Origin: Agelaius tricolor
Lineage: Eukaryota; Chordata; Aves; Passeriformes; Icteridae
DNA: 64,000 bases
NCBI GenBank assembly: GCA_023055355.1
Contig: JALJCS010000056.1
Coordinates: 2,293,814 to 2,357,813, forward strand
Direction of reading: 5' to 3'
Numbering within the stretch: the stretch's first letter is position 1; every line of letters starts with the position of its first letter. The notes beneath the pieces are model-generated. The model was not told the origin of the DNA, made no database searches, and saw only the letters and a list, made by a program, of their open reading frames with translations. Shown one piece after another: positions 1-10,962 of the stretch. The position numbers and the translations under genes were made by a program.

Positions 1-1859
1 TCCAGCTGGGGATGCTTAGCTCCTCCCCCCTGGGCAGAGCATCTCACAATGGGCTGATATCGTTCTGAGTCATGCGGTGGTTCCTTGATTACCCGTTAAA
101 CAGAAATGGCTCCCAGAGGGAGTCATCTCTGAATCATGTGGCAAGACATTGATGAGCCCGTTAACAGGAGATAAGGAAAAAACAATTCCCCTCCTGGTTT
201 CAGCAGCTCTTGAGGTTGGGAGCAGAAAACATTTTTATATTGTAGCCTAGGACAATACAGGATGCATGTTCTTGCATTTGCAGGAAGTTTGTGTGGATTT
301 GAAAAGTATCCTTATAGCAGAGGCACAAAAGTATTCTCATACCCTTTTAAATCATCTTCAAACCAAGCAATTCTCACAATAAGGTAGCGCATGAATGACT
401 TGCAAGTGAGTTGAAGAAACACGGCAAAGATAAGTAGTGTTCAACTGCAGAGAATCGTTTAGGGACACCATACCTTTATATACCTTTATATTTTACATCA
501 GGAAGCATGGATGGACCGTTTTTTTCCCCTTAGTTGACTACAGAACCAGCGGTCCCTTGCGGGAGGGTGTTTGGATTCAAGATGACACTGGCAGCTAAGA
601 GCATGGCTACATAGAAGGTGCTACTTTGAGACCAGAACATTCAACTACTTCAAGGCAGATAGGAGAATAGCTGACTAGTGACAGCTCTGAGCAGAAGAGT
701 CTGTGGCTTATCCTGTGGGAACAATAGTAAGACATTTCAATTGAAAAACCCCATTCATTTCCAAGGAGCAAACATCAGTAAAAATAAAAGGACAAGTAAA
801 GACACCCTAGTGCTCTTCTTCTCAGAAGCATGTTCCTCCATATGAGAGTATTTAGGAAAGGACAGTCCATTCATAAGGAAAAGTGTGCCAGTTAGAAAAC
901 CTGTAGAACAATACAAGACAAACTCACACAATATACATCCTCAAATGCAAAATGAAGAAATAATCATTTCAATCTTCCATGGAATTAATTGCATTTTATT
1001 TGTTCTTTTCATTTCAGCTGCTATCAAGTTATTTTTTAAGACTGAATTTTATGAATTCAGCAAAGCTCTCTTTTTGAATGTCTGCATACCCCTATAAAAC
1101 ACTGAGGTGACAAAGAGAACGGCAGTGGAAGGAAACCTGGTCCACCTCCCCCTCCTTGAAGCTTTAGGCCAGTGAGTGATTAGAATTTAGTCACTTCATT
1201 TGAGGTAAACAGCTTTACCAAGAGAGAATATTATCCAGCCTTTATCTTTCCTTTTGGAGCTGATCCACTTTGTAGTCATAAATTCTTGACTCAGTTGGTG
1301 AAAAACAATGGCATTACAGCCATGGATGTTAAAGTGCACTGATGGGAAATGAAGTTTTCATCTTCAGCTCCTTGCTTCAGTAAATCTTCCAAATTCATCA
1401 GAAAGAAAGTTCCCAGACCAGTAATCCCCACTCAAATGACCTAATTCAAATAGTCTGTAGGCATAAGAGGCATCAAGCAGGTGCTGTCATCTGTTAGGGG
1501 AATACCCAGCCAGTCCATGATTGTCTAGTTAGGCGGCAACAATTTTGGAAATAATTTAGTTTTTTGTATTATAAGTGAATGGTCAATATATTTTATTAGT
1601 GGATAAGGTAAAAGAATGTCTTCTGCATCCTTTCAGAGGGGAAGCTTCCCTAGATCTAAAGCTGCTCAGCTCCATGATAGGATGCTTTGTCTGAAAAGGG
1701 AACTCTAGTCTTTGTCCTTTTGGATTGCTTCCATAGTTTTTCACTCACTCTTCAGGTACCTGTTAATATGTTCTGTTATCCCTTGCAAACTTTTATGGGC
1801 ATAATCACTGAATTGGTACGTATTCCATGAAGTCCACAGGCCCTGTTGAGATGCAGCCA
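1..1859. other. Intergenic, nothing assigned
   Basis: No open frame longer than about 70 codons resembles a known protein, and no RNA gene is visible. The first 250 bases have a mixed GC composition reminiscent of LTR or old repeat sequence, but no termini or poly(A) signal could be fixed. Confidence 0.5.
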
Positions 1860-2575
1860 CAGGTCTCAAGGGTGTTAGCAGATGTTATTCTGAGGCCACT
1901 CCTAATGATGTTTGATGGATCATAGTGACTGAGGAAAGTGCCCAAAGACTGGATGAAAGCAAATGTCACCCATCTTGGAAAAAGGCAACTAGGAGGACTT
2001 GGAAAAGTACAAGCCAGCCAGCCAGCGTCATTTTTATCCCCAGGAAGTTGATGGAACAGTTATTCCTGGAAAGCATTGCCAGGCACATGAAGGAGGACAA
2101 AATAACATAGTCAGCATGGATTTACCAGGGGAACTTCATGCCTGACAACTTTTTAAACTCCTCTGATGAATCAACTTGCCCGGTAGATGAAGGGAATATT
2201 GTCTGCCTGGGCTTCAGGAAGGTTTTTGACATTTATCTAGGTGGCAGCACACATACATCCCAGAAGGACTAGTGCAAAGAGGAGGGAACCAGTGTCTTTT
2301 CAAGGATGCTCAGTGAAAAGACAAGAGGCAGTGGGCACACACTGAAATACAGGAGATTGCCTCTGCACATGGCCAAATGATTTTTTACTGTGAGGGCGAC
2401 TGAACCACGGCACAGACTGCCCAGAAAGATGGTGGAGCCTGGATCTTTGAAGACATTAAAAGTACACCCAGATATAATCCTGGGCAAGAGGCTCTAGGTA
2501 GCCTGGTTTAAGCAGGGGGGTTGGACCTGGTGAGCCCCACTGACGCCTTCCACTCTCGTTCATTCTGTGCTAGTG
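1860..2575 (+). mobile_element. CR1 LINE fragment (old, internally deleted)
   Basis: The plus strand around 1925-2250 carries a decayed CR1 reverse-transcriptase N-terminal region (translation contains the IARHMKEDK-type stretch and a 'sagcatggatttaccaggg'-like DNA segment). It is followed directly by CR1 3'-terminal sequence at about 2390-2575, with the 'gttggacctggtgagcc' type 3' end. The middle of ORF2 is missing. Frames are broken, so no protein is expected. The assignment rests on recognition of CR1 sequence and not on an alignment. Confidence 0.65.
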
Positions 2576-3495
2576 AATTCTCTTAGAGATGCATTTCAAG
2601 CAGTGGCATGACAAAGATCTGTGCAGAGAGAGATCCAAATGGACATGGGATCTAAGTTCCTTAAGTAGTGCTCAAGAAGAATGCAAAACTCTGGGATAAG
2701 TGTCTCTTCCATAACTGAATCCCTTTCACGGGAAAATTCCCCAGCTATAGAAAGATCTTCTGATAGGCATGCTTAAGACTGACACTGGCTGAGCAAATTT
2801 CTCCCTATGTGTGTTTAAGACCAGTTAGGATCTTCACCAAGAGTGTTGTCAACATAGTCACAGAATGTATATTGTTAAGAAGGGACAACTTACATCAGAA
2901 TGGCAAATATTGGTCCACAAAATGTATTAACGTATGGGAATTATCTCCTTGGGTTCAAAATAAAAATAAAAATAAAGAGTTAGTCTTTATTTAACAATTT
3001 CATTGCAATATTGATAAGGGAAGAAAAAGACCTAAGTCCTTAACTTTCCTAACTCTAACAAAGATTTTAAAAATTCCTTGTAAAAAATGTATCATCATTA
3101 TCAGACTATGAAACAATTTTAGTTGGGAAAAAAGTTCTAAAATTGTGTAGATAAAGGCAAAGAAGCCAAGAAAATAGGAAAGAAACAAAAACAGCAAAAA
3201 AGAGTCAGCTTCAGTCCGCAAGCTCGTTCCAGAAGTAGTCTGCTAGAAAAAGGACCCCCCAGTTGAATTTCCAATGTATTCATGCACTTGATTCAGTAAC
3301 TGGTCAATGTAAAAAACAATCCTTTTGTACATCTTCTCCCAGCAACAAAAACTCCAACAGCTTGACACCTCCATCATGCCTGTCCCAGATGTATTTAAAG
3401 GAGAAATGATTATTTTCTTGAAAATCTATTTGCATAAAAGTTGCCAGACATTGGAGGGATTCTCCACATTCTCATTCCTCCATGTGGCTTGAAAG
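2576..3495. other. Intergenic, AT-rich, nothing assigned
   Basis: AT-rich single-copy-looking DNA with only short chance reading frames. No splice-flanked coding segment or repeat family was recognised. Confidence 0.5.
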
Positions 3496-3499
3496 TATA

Positions 3500-4140
3500 T
3501 GTTGTAGTGCGTTTTTATATTTTGTAATACTTTGAAGTAGTTTTGTTTTGTATTCCCATATTTTTCCCAAATGGTTTATCCCAGACTGTACCCCCCTCCC
3601 TTTACCTGTGTTATCCCTCTCCCAGGATGAGATCATCCCCAAACCCCCACCCTGGCTCTCTGTCAATCACTCAGCATCCCATCCCCCCCATCCAGAAGTT
3701 TCGGTCCAAGTCGTCGAGTGATTAGCCAGAGGCTAGGGGTGAGCCCCCCAAGCCCTGCCCCATACGCTGTTCTATATGTCTATCCCCCAGCACCCATCCC
3801 TCAGAGATACCTATTGGTTGGTAAAATGTTATCTACTTTTGGTTTCCACCTCCCTTTAAATGTGACCTTGGGACATCTCCTGGGGCTCTCGGCAGGAAGC
3901 CCCCTGAGGTGCAGGAGCTCCTTCGGGACTCCTAATAAAACCTTGGATTAACCCCTGCTAAGAGTCGGCCCTTTCTCTTCTACCGATGTCTCTGCTGTCT
4001 CTGCTGCAGCGAAGGCAACCAGCCTAGGTGCCCTCAGTACCCTCGGGGCACAGAGAGTGTCTCCCTGCTGTCGGCCGTGTCGGGGCTGTCCTCCCCGGTG
4101 TCTGCCGACTCGGGACTGGCCCAGGGCTCCTGAGAGGCTC
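3500..4140 (+). mobile_element. Probable solo ERV LTR
   Basis: The segment has LTR-like organisation: a U3-like part, an AATAAA at 3934-3939 in 'cctaataaaacc', then a U5-like GC-rich tail with 'cgaaggcaacc' and Pro/Ser-rich chance frames. The exact TG...CA ends and a target-site duplication could not be fixed, so both boundaries are approximate. It could instead be an internal ERV fragment. Confidence 0.45.
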
Positions 4141-5235
4141 CCAGAGGGATTGTGACAAGTCTATTTGATAAAATATGCAACAAAGCACATGATTTAGAAG
4201 GTAGAGTAAAATGGATGATTTGGGAATTGATGTCTTGTTGATATTAAACTTCATATCCACTCTCTGTGAAGTTTCTAAAACAAATTATGGAGCTGAGGCA
4301 TGAATCTGCCACAACACATGTTAAGCAAAGATACACACTCCCCTTCACATGCCCCCCTTCCACACACACCTAGGCACACACAGAGGTCAGCATAGCAGAT
4401 CATGAACACCTTGGAAAAGACCGAAATGCTAAATACCTCTCTTTGTGGGCAAAAGAGATGGTGCAGTAATTCAAATATCTGGTACAAAAATTGTTTAATA
4501 TCTACCTCATATTTAAAACACAGCTTTTCATTTAATCATATTTACAGGATATTTTCATTTCATTTGTTTCTTTAAAATTACTAACTTCTCATGTGTTGTA
4601 TGTCTAGGAATATTTTCTTTTAAAAATAGAAAAAAATAGATTATATCTTTTCAGAAGAAAACATTGGTTTATACAATTTTAAACCATCATGATATGGAAG
4701 AATATTTTTGTCCCCCACTAAGGTGAAAGGAGTATTTGGATCACAGATCATTTACAATGAAATACTTTACATTTTTAAGATGCTTTCAATCAATTTTGAT
4801 CCTCATTGCTTATTCATTGTAAACAGTAATTTTTCAGTGAAGGGAAAGTGTGTGTGGTATATCTACATTATGTTCAAACCCAATTCCTACTAAAGGCCAG
4901 GCTGAACTCCAGTAAATAATGTCCTGAATGATATTTTGCTGCCTTCTTTGGCACTTCATGAAATCTGAACAGGATGAAGTGATGAAATACAGAGATTTTC
5001 TCCTAGTGTCCCATGTAGAAACCCATCCCATGTATTTTATGCTGTAATTCTTATCTCTTTTAAAATTTGCTATCTTCTGCATAGTTTTCATTAACCTTTC
5101 TGTTACAGTAGTGAAAATCACAGATAAAGGTAATTTTGTAACACTTTGATTTTACCCCAAGAGCTGAGGGAAAACTTGCTCCTATACTTCAATCTGAGTT
5201 TCTTCTAGATTCCAACTTTGTTTCTCTACCATCAA
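4141..5235. other. Intergenic, nothing assigned
   Basis: AT-rich sequence with no supported gene or RNA. Confidence 0.5.
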
Positions 5236-5390
5236 GAGTCTCCTGTGTTGCTGCTCAAAGCCCCATCCAACCTGACCTTGAATACTTTCAGGGATGGGAC
5301 ACCCACTACTTCTCTGGGCAACCTGTTCCAGTGTTCCAGCACCCCCACAGTAAAAAATGTCTTCCTTTCATCTAATATGTGTCAGAAGTA
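5236..5390 (-). mobile_element. CR1 LINE 3' fragment
   Basis: The plus strand reads as the complement of a CR1 3' region, with segments such as 'ccccatccaacctgacctt', 'tctctgggcaacctgttcc' and 'ccacagtaaaaaatgtct'. The element therefore lies on the minus strand, truncated at both ends. Confidence 0.8.
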
Positions 5391-7161
5391 TTAAATCTAG
5401 GCATATACACTTTGAGGAAAGGTTTGAAATTCTTTTGATTTGAATCACATTTTATATGAATACTGACTTACAGATGACTAAAATATGTGGATGGGCATTT
5501 GAGCTGACACTTTTTGAAAAGGTGCATGGAATTTAAAATTAAAACCATTAACATTAAAAACTTCTTTCCATTTCCTTTTTCCTCTGATATTCAAAATTGC
5601 ATATGTCAAATATCTGTGCTTCATACAAACCTCTCAGACACTCTCAGAAAAAAGCTTTTCTTTCAGACTAAGTTGCAGTTTACGTAGAACACTAGTACTA
5701 GTGAAGGTTTTTCTGGGCATACAGGGAACACCTTCTCATTGGATTTGTGTGCAGAATGCATTTTATGCAAACTGGAAAATTGATCCCAGCTGTGTTCTAG
5801 TCATCATTCTTACTGCATCAGGCCCGAAGATTCTGTGAAAAGTAGCCTGTGGACCTTGAACATAGCTCATGTGAAACAGATGAGAGGCGATGGAGAAGTT
5901 GAGGGAGAGAATAAAGAGCATATGGCTCAGTACAGACACCAGAAAGTACTTCTTCACGTGATCCACAGACTGAACAATTGTTTAGCACCCTTTAAAGGCT
6001 GTCTTTGACAAGCAGGGCTGAAGCAGGTCTGCAAAATATCCGGGAGATCAAAATCCATTGAAGCAAATTGCCCTGGCCAGTCACCTTGCTGCCGATAATT
6101 CACTCTCCATAGCAGCTGATCAGGCCTAACAATGCTGCTGCAGAAGTATTGTGAAAAAGGTAGGCATATTTTCACAGATGCAGGGGAAAATCCCCTTGGA
6201 TGATGGTTCCAAGGGATTACTTGATGGAGCAAGTTATGTACCCTTATCTACCGTGCAGTATCTAAGTTGGTGAGTTCACTATCTGTCAGCATCACTTTCG
6301 AAAATAAATGTTTGATCCACAAAACAATATTTCATATGTCCTGTCTACCTGCTTCATTTCAGCCAATGAATAGGCTACGTTCCATCAGCAAAGGGTTTAT
6401 GATCATATGTTTCTTTAAACTGTGATAATTCTTTATTTTTTTCTAAATCAGACACTGTCTATTCATAAGATTCAGATGTCCATGGCAGGGGTGTAATTAA
6501 ATTCACATGTTAAAAAATATCCTTCTGGGTACCTTTTTTTTTAAATTACCAACATGTAACATCAGTCTGAGAGCTGAAGAAAACCCCTTCATTTGCTGTT
6601 TGCCAAGTATCATCTATGTGATACAAATCCTACTTGAGAAATCACACCCGTACATTGCCATGTAGCACTACTAGTAATGCTTTCACAACCTTTTCTTCAT
6701 CATTAGGTCTTTTGGTGAAGTGAATGATTAGAACATAAGCAAGGGCATTTGTTCAAGATGCTCCAGAAAGAGCTGTGGTCTGTTCTCTTCTTTGCTGCCT
6801 ATGTTAGCACTGAGCTGCAAAAAAGGAAAGATTACTAGGAAGAGTGTTACTTTCAGTCTAAACTTGTAAATGATGTTTGGAATACCCTGTTAAATGACAA
6901 GGTGCTCTTTTAAAATATGGCATCTTAAGGGAAAAAGTCAGCTTTAAAGAGATTTTGAGACAGTTGCTTCTGAAAAAAAAAATTGGAGGCATCTAAGGTC
7001 TTTGGCCATACCATTTTGAAGATTGATTCAAAACAGTTTCTTCATATAGGAAGAACAGAGGACCATAGATGCAACCCATTTGATAATGGAGTTCTATATG
7101 TTTCTGTTTGGGATTACCAGACATCATTTCTTGTGAAGTCGAGGGACTGCAGTTAGCTCTC
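5391..7161. other. Intergenic, nothing assigned
   Basis: No coding exon, RNA gene or clear repeat was recognised between the CR1 fragment and the outer LTR. Confidence 0.5.
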
Positions 7162-7721
7162 TGTCATGGTTTGACACTGGCACAATGCCAGTGCCCCCAT
7201 GAAAATACATTCTCCCTGGTGTCTGCTGTGAGATGTGACCAGGAATAGAGCAAAGCAGGCTCCAGCTGAGGAATAAAAGGAAAAAAACTTTATTAACTTA
7301 CAATATATAAAAGAAACACACAGAACTCAGAATGAAAACCTTCCAAACATTCCTCCTCCCCCCACCAAATTCCCAATACACCACAGTCAGACAAAACCTT
7401 GGACTCTCAATCCAGTTACCACCCCTCAGATCACCAACTCTCAGTCCATCACCACCCTTCAGATAATCAATTCTCAGTTCATCAAGAGGAGAGGAGTCCC
7501 CCTTGTACCATAGGCTTCCCCAGGAAACACAGTTGAGATCTTGTGTGTTTCCATGTCACACGTGGCACCGCCCCGAGAACATTTGCCATCGTGACATCTT
7601 CCTTCCATGTCCAGTGCTCTCACTACTGCGCATGGACCAGAACTGCTTCTAGGGTTTTCCTTTTAAGTGTGCTTTGCCCAGTTCCAAAAAAGAGCACAGT
7701 CTCTCACTTTCGGGACACCTG
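7162..7721 (-). mobile_element. Solo LTR, left part (split by provirus)
   Basis: This is the left piece of a 1,421-bp LTR whose other piece is at 15818-16678. The outer ends are a perfect 13-bp inverted repeat: TGTCATGGTTTGA at 7162-7174 and its complement at 16666-16678. The sense direction is minus: on that strand a poly(A) signal (taataaag, complement of 'ctttattaa' near 7290) lies near the 3' end, as in a U3-R-U5 LTR. The flanks are CTCTC (left) and CTCTT (right), a possible target duplication with one mismatch. A related copy in the opposite orientation lies at 39103-39310. Confidence 0.8.
7716..7721. repeat. Target-site duplication of provirus (left copy)
   Basis: CACCTG immediately precedes the 5' LTR and is repeated immediately after the 3' LTR at 15812-15817. 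Six bases is the duplication length typical of alpharetroviral integrases. Confidence 0.93.
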
Positions 7722-7936
7722 TGTGGTAGGCCAGGGACAGGCGCTCGGAAGATTTCGGGCTGTAACGGAAAGTTACAGGAATCCTTCTACCCCCCTCCCC
7801 ATAGATAAGGATCACCCTTGGAATGTAGCCAGACGTGTAGCCCCCCTAACCTATGCATGCCAGTAACTTTCCACTCCATACTAACCCTAGAAAGTATAGC
7901 CAAACCCCTGTCTGACGTAGAGAGACCCCTTAGACC

Positions 7937-7943
7937 ATAAATA
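7937..7943 (+). promoter_or_regulatory. LTR TATA-like box
   Basis: ATAAATA in the 5' LTR is the likely core promoter element for proviral transcription. The copy in the 3' LTR is at 15661-15667. Position and sequence are the only evidence. Confidence 0.5.
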
Positions 7944-7958
7944 CCCTTAAGACCTCTC

Positions 7959-7964
7959 AATAAA
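7959..7964 (+). promoter_or_regulatory. LTR poly(A) signal (5' copy)
   Basis: Canonical AATAAA in the 5' LTR. The equivalent in the 3' LTR at 15683-15688 would direct polyadenylation of viral RNA. Confidence 0.75.
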
Positions 7965-8090
7965 CGCCTTTAACCGTCCACCACATTGGTGTCAGCGTCC
8001 GTTATTGGCCACAAGGGATCCCACAAAGGAGATCGAAGTGCTGGGCCCCTGAAACCAGGTCATCGCGGCCTTCACAAGAAGGCAACATAG

Positions 8091-8109
8091 TGGTGCCGAA
8101 ACCCGGGAT
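8091..8109 (+). promoter_or_regulatory. Primer-binding site, tRNA-Phe type
   Basis: TGGTGCCGAAACCCGGGAT begins three bases after the 5' LTR. It is complementary to the 3' end of vertebrate tRNA-Phe including the CCA tail. This is unlike exogenous avian leukosis viruses, which use tRNA-Trp. Initiation of minus-strand DNA synthesis is the expected role. Confidence 0.9.
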
Positions 8110-8221
8110 TGGGACGAAGGGACGAGTCCGGGCGACGGGAGTACTCCTGGCCAGGGGACAGCACTCAACGCCAGAACGGCCATAGCGAAGCAGGGGGACG
8201 CCCCAGAGACCCGCGATTCGT

Positions 8222-10501
8222 ATGGAAGCGATAGCGAAGGTCGTAAGTTTGATACATATGCAATGGGGAATCAAATGTGAGCTCAGGAATTTTAATCTCG
8301 CATTGACGAGACTCCTAGAGATTGGGGTCATTTCTCGACCCATAGATATATTACACTCTGAGGTGTGGCAGAAATGTACTGTCGCGCTAGCAGAGGACAC
8401 AAAAGCCACAGGCAGCAGCAAAAGCCTGAAAGCGTGGGGGAAGGCAGAAGCAGCCCTACGCAAAGCATTAGAAGAACAGGAGACGTGGAACGTTGCGTGC
8501 TCCTGTTTGTTAATCGCGCCGCAGCTGGGGGAGGGGGCGATAACGCGAAACCCCCCTGGTGGCGACCCGATTGAGAGCGGGGAGACGGGGGGGCCGGGCG
8601 CATCCCATCCCTCCTTCAGCCCAAAGCCCCCGGAGCTCTCAGAGCCCCCGGGGGACCCCCTGACCCCTTCGGGGGACCCGCCGGGGCCCAGACCACCTCC
8701 GGAGCCCCCCGGGGTGCCCGCGGACCCCTCGCCCAACCCTTCCCCGCCGCTAGCCGACTTAGCGCAAGAAGCGGAGGGACTCGCACGGTCCTTTTGGGAG
8801 GGACTGGCGGCAGAGGCTCGAAATATCGAGAGGGCTGGCGCGCGGGCGAGCGGCGGAGGGGATCCGCCGCCCTACCCGTTTGAATATGGCGCGGGTGGCC
8901 GGGAAGAGGGGTGGAGCCCGTCGGCCCGCGGCGGGAAGAACCCAGAACCGCGGCCAGCCGCGAACACGCATGCGCGGGAAACCAGCGCTGAGCCCATGCA
9001 CGGCCGAGAGCCGAGGGTCCCAGCAGACGCGCATGCGTGGGGGTGCGACAGAGGGCAGGCACTCGCTCGGGAGCCGCGCCCACTGATGCCACCATATATG
9101 GGAGAGATCCCTCCCTGCGGGAGGCAGGGCGAGCCCAGGGGGCGGCACCGGCAGCAACATCAGCACCGCCCCCGAGGGGAGGAGCGGGGCCGTGGCCGGA
9201 CAAAACGGCAGCAGAGACCGGAAGTTCATTGGCAGTCGACTTCCGACTCTGAAGGGAGCCACAGCTCCCCAGATCGCTCTGCGGAGCCCACCGAGTCCAG
9301 CAGCGACTCGGAAGCAGAGAAAACAGAATCAATGCGGTTTCGGACGAAACCAATTAAAACTTTTAACACAACCGGGAACCAACCCCAATACGAACTCACC
9401 GACTGGGGTAAAATCAAAATCGAATGCGCGGAATGGGCATCCGCAGCATCGGTGCATGCCTTCCCGGTGAGAATTACGGGACCCCAGGGGAACCAGCAAA
9501 GAACGTATACTCCCGTTAATTCCAAAGATGTTCAAACAATAGTAAAAGCCATTTCAGAAAAAGGAATTAACTCAGGGGTGGTTTCCACTCTCGTGGATGG
9601 TCTTTTTAGCAATGATGATTTACTCCCTTTCGATATAGTGCAAATAAGCCGTATGCTTTTTGATGGGGCGGGTTTGATAATATTTAAACAGGAATGGACG
9701 GACCAATGTGCAACCATGCTCGCTCAGACGGCGGGGGAAGGGCAGCCACTCCACGGGTCGAGTTTATCTAGGTTGTTGGGGAAGCACGACGAAGTGGCCA
9801 CACCCCAGCAACAAGCTGCCCAGCTCCGGATCGAGGAAGTCAGGGCGACTTCCCGGGCGGCCAGAGAAGCTATACGCGCCGCATCCAGGGTGGTGGCCAG
9901 ACCGACACCGTGGTCGACCATCAAACAGGGGGAGAGTGAAAGCTTTACACAATTTGTTGACCGCCTTCAGGCTGCCGTGGACTCTTCTAATTTACCCGCT
10001 GTCGCAAAAGGCCCGGTGGTAACTGACTGCCTTCGGCAACAATGTAACACCGTAACCAAAGATATATTGCGTTCCCTACCAGCCGGGGCCAGCCTGGCTG
10101 ACATGATTAAGCATGTTGTGAGGGAAGAGCAGCTGACCCCACTTCAGGCAACCGTGCACACCTTAACCAGTGTGATGGCCTGCTTCAAATGTGGTCAGTC
10201 AGGTCATGTTGCGGCTAACTGCCCCCAGCCGGCACAGCGTCCCCAGGCAACACCCTCGCCCCAACAGCGCCCCAGAGGGACCTGCTGGAGCTGTGGGAAG
10301 AGAGGTCACCTCGCTAGGGACTGTAGATCCCGGCCCCGGGGAAACGGGAGAGGGAGGGGGCGTGCGGGCCATATTCAGCCCCCTCCCGCTCTGGATGCGA
10401 GATGGCCCATTTATGTCAACCCACAGTGGGGCAGGGGATCCTCATACCCTATGCTCCCACAGGAGACGGTCAGTATTGCACCCCCGCCAGCGATACAATG
10501 A
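8222..10501 (+). CDS. gag: Retroviral Gag polyprotein
   Basis: An intact 759-residue frame starting at the first ATG after the leader. The N-terminus (about residues 1-95) resembles an alpharetroviral matrix domain. It is followed by a long Pro/Gly/Arg-rich linker with a PPPY late-domain motif at residues 215-218 (8864-8875) and an acidic Ser-rich patch near 350-370. The capsid contains a major homology region at about residues 567-590 (QGESESF). Nucleocapsid has two CX2CX4HX4C zinc knuckles, residues 654-667 and 688-701. A -1 slippery site lies at 10339-10345, so the last part overlaps pro. It should drive particle assembly and RNA packaging. It is longer than typical alpharetroviral Gag because of the GC-rich linker. 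The many intact CpGs fit a young insertion. Confidence 0.95.
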   Translation: MEAIAKVVSLIHMQWGIKCELRNFNLALTRLLEIGVISRPIDILHSEVWQKCTVALAEDTKATGSSKSLKAWGKAEAALRKALEEQETWNVACSCLLIAPQLGEGAITRNPPGGDPIESGETGGPGASHPSFSPKPPELSEPPGDPLTPSGDPPGPRPPPEPPGVPADPSPNPSPPLADLAQEAEGLARSFWEGLAAEARNIERAGARASGGGDPPPYPFEYGAGGREEGWSPSARGGKNPEPRPAANTHARETSAEPMHGREPRVPADAHAWGCDRGQALAREPRPLMPPYMGEIPPCGRQGEPRGRHRQQHQHRPRGEERGRGRTKRQQRPEVHWQSTSDSEGSHSSPDRSAEPTESSSDSEAEKTESMRFRTKPIKTFNTTGNQPQYELTDWGKIKIECAEWASAASVHAFPVRITGPQGNQQRTYTPVNSKDVQTIVKAISEKGINSGVVSTLVDGLFSNDDLLPFDIVQISRMLFDGAGLIIFKQEWTDQCATMLAQTAGEGQPLHGSSLSRLLGKHDEVATPQQQAAQLRIEEVRATSRAAREAIRAASRVVARPTPWSTIKQGESESFTQFVDRLQAAVDSSNLPAVAKGPVVTDCLRQQCNTVTKDILRSLPAGASLADMIKHVVREEQLTPLQATVHTLTSVMACFKCGQSGHVAANCPQPAQRPQATPSPQQRPRGTCWSCGKRGHLARDCRSRPRGNGRGRGRAGHIQPPPALDARWPIYVNPQWGRGSSYPMLPQETVSIAPPPAIQ
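8243..8248 (+). promoter_or_regulatory. Candidate splice donor inside gag
   Basis: GTAAGT follows the first seven gag codons (exon end 8242). Avian alpharetroviruses place their env splice donor a few codons into gag, which is the known precedent. The phase matches the acceptor at 13359-13360. No transcript evidence is available here. Confidence 0.6.
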
Positions 10502-10962
10502 CAGAGCTATGCAACTGCACCCTCGCACCCCCCATCATCAGAAGCCACGCAAGCGCAACAGGGCCAGCAGGGGACGCCCCAAACCGGGACCCCTGGGTGG
10601 CCCTGGCCATGAGAATAGGGAAGGAACCCCCGAGGGTGTGGGGGACATGCCGCCTCTATGGCAGTCAGGACCCCCACATCGTAGGACTTCAGTTTTGGGT
10701 AGACACGGGATCAGACTGCACGATTCTCCCTCAGCGGCATTGGCCCAGACATTGGCGGTTTAAGGAAGTCCCCCCAGTGAACGGGGTGGGGGGACAAACC
10801 CGGGCGTGGAAAAGCACCCAGCTGGTGGCTATTACACTTCACACAAACAAGGGACCAGAACAGACAGTAGCAATTTACCCCTACATTTTGCAAAACTCTC
10901 CGCCACTAATAGGAAGGGACGTCCTTGCTATGCTAGGAGTCAAGATTACAAATTTATCATAG
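10327..10962 (+). CDS. pro: Retroviral aspartic protease (frameshifted)
   Basis: This frame is -1 relative to gag and open from 10327. It is probably entered by slippage at 10339-10345, so no separate start codon is needed. The catalytic D-T-G triad is at 10702-10710, a glycine-rich flap follows (VNGVGGQTR) and the late IGRD motif lies near the C-terminus, as in pepsin-like retroviral proteases. Cleavage of Gag and Gag-Pro-Pol is the expected role. The frame ends at TAG 10960-10962, exactly where protease ends in related viruses, and RT continues in the same frame after it. Confidence 0.9.
   Translation: MPAPGKREREGACGPYSAPSRSGCEMAHLCQPTVGQGILIPYAPTGDGQYCTPASDTMTELCNCTLAPPIIRSHASATGPAGDAPNRDPWVALAMRIGKEPPRVWGTCRLYGSQDPHIVGLQFWVDTGSDCTILPQRHWPRHWRFKEVPPVNGVGGQTRAWKSTQLVAITLHTNKGPEQTVAIYPYILQNSPPLIGRDVLAMLGVKITNLS
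10339..10387 (+). promoter_or_regulatory. gag-pro -1 ribosomal frameshift signal
   Basis: The slippery heptamer GGGAAAC at 10339-10345 is in the correct phase (codons GGA, AAC in the gag frame). Six bases later begins a perfect 10-bp GC-rich stem: 5' arm GGGAGGGGGC at 10352-10361, 3' arm GCCCCCTCCC at 10378-10387, with a 16-base loop. The -1 frame is open from 10327, just after a TAG at 10324-10326, so a slip here enters the protease frame. GGGAAAC is a known retroviral slippery sequence. A pseudoknot was not examined. Confidence 0.85.

Larger units (their letters stand above)
7722..8087 (+). repeat. 5' LTR of provirus
   Basis: The 366-bp repeat begins TGTGGTAGG and ends GGCAACA, so it has TG...CA termini. 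A TATA-like ATAAATA is at 7937-7943 and the poly(A) signal AATAAA at 7959-7964. These lie close together, as in short LTRs where the signal is near or upstream of the R boundary. It matches the 3' LTR base for base except at four positions, with no indel. Confidence 0.96.

Noticed and set aside
8002..9353. Long antisense frames (244 and 245 codons) opposite gag
   Set aside because: They are shadows of the GC-rich gag linker, without homology or antisense transcription evidence.
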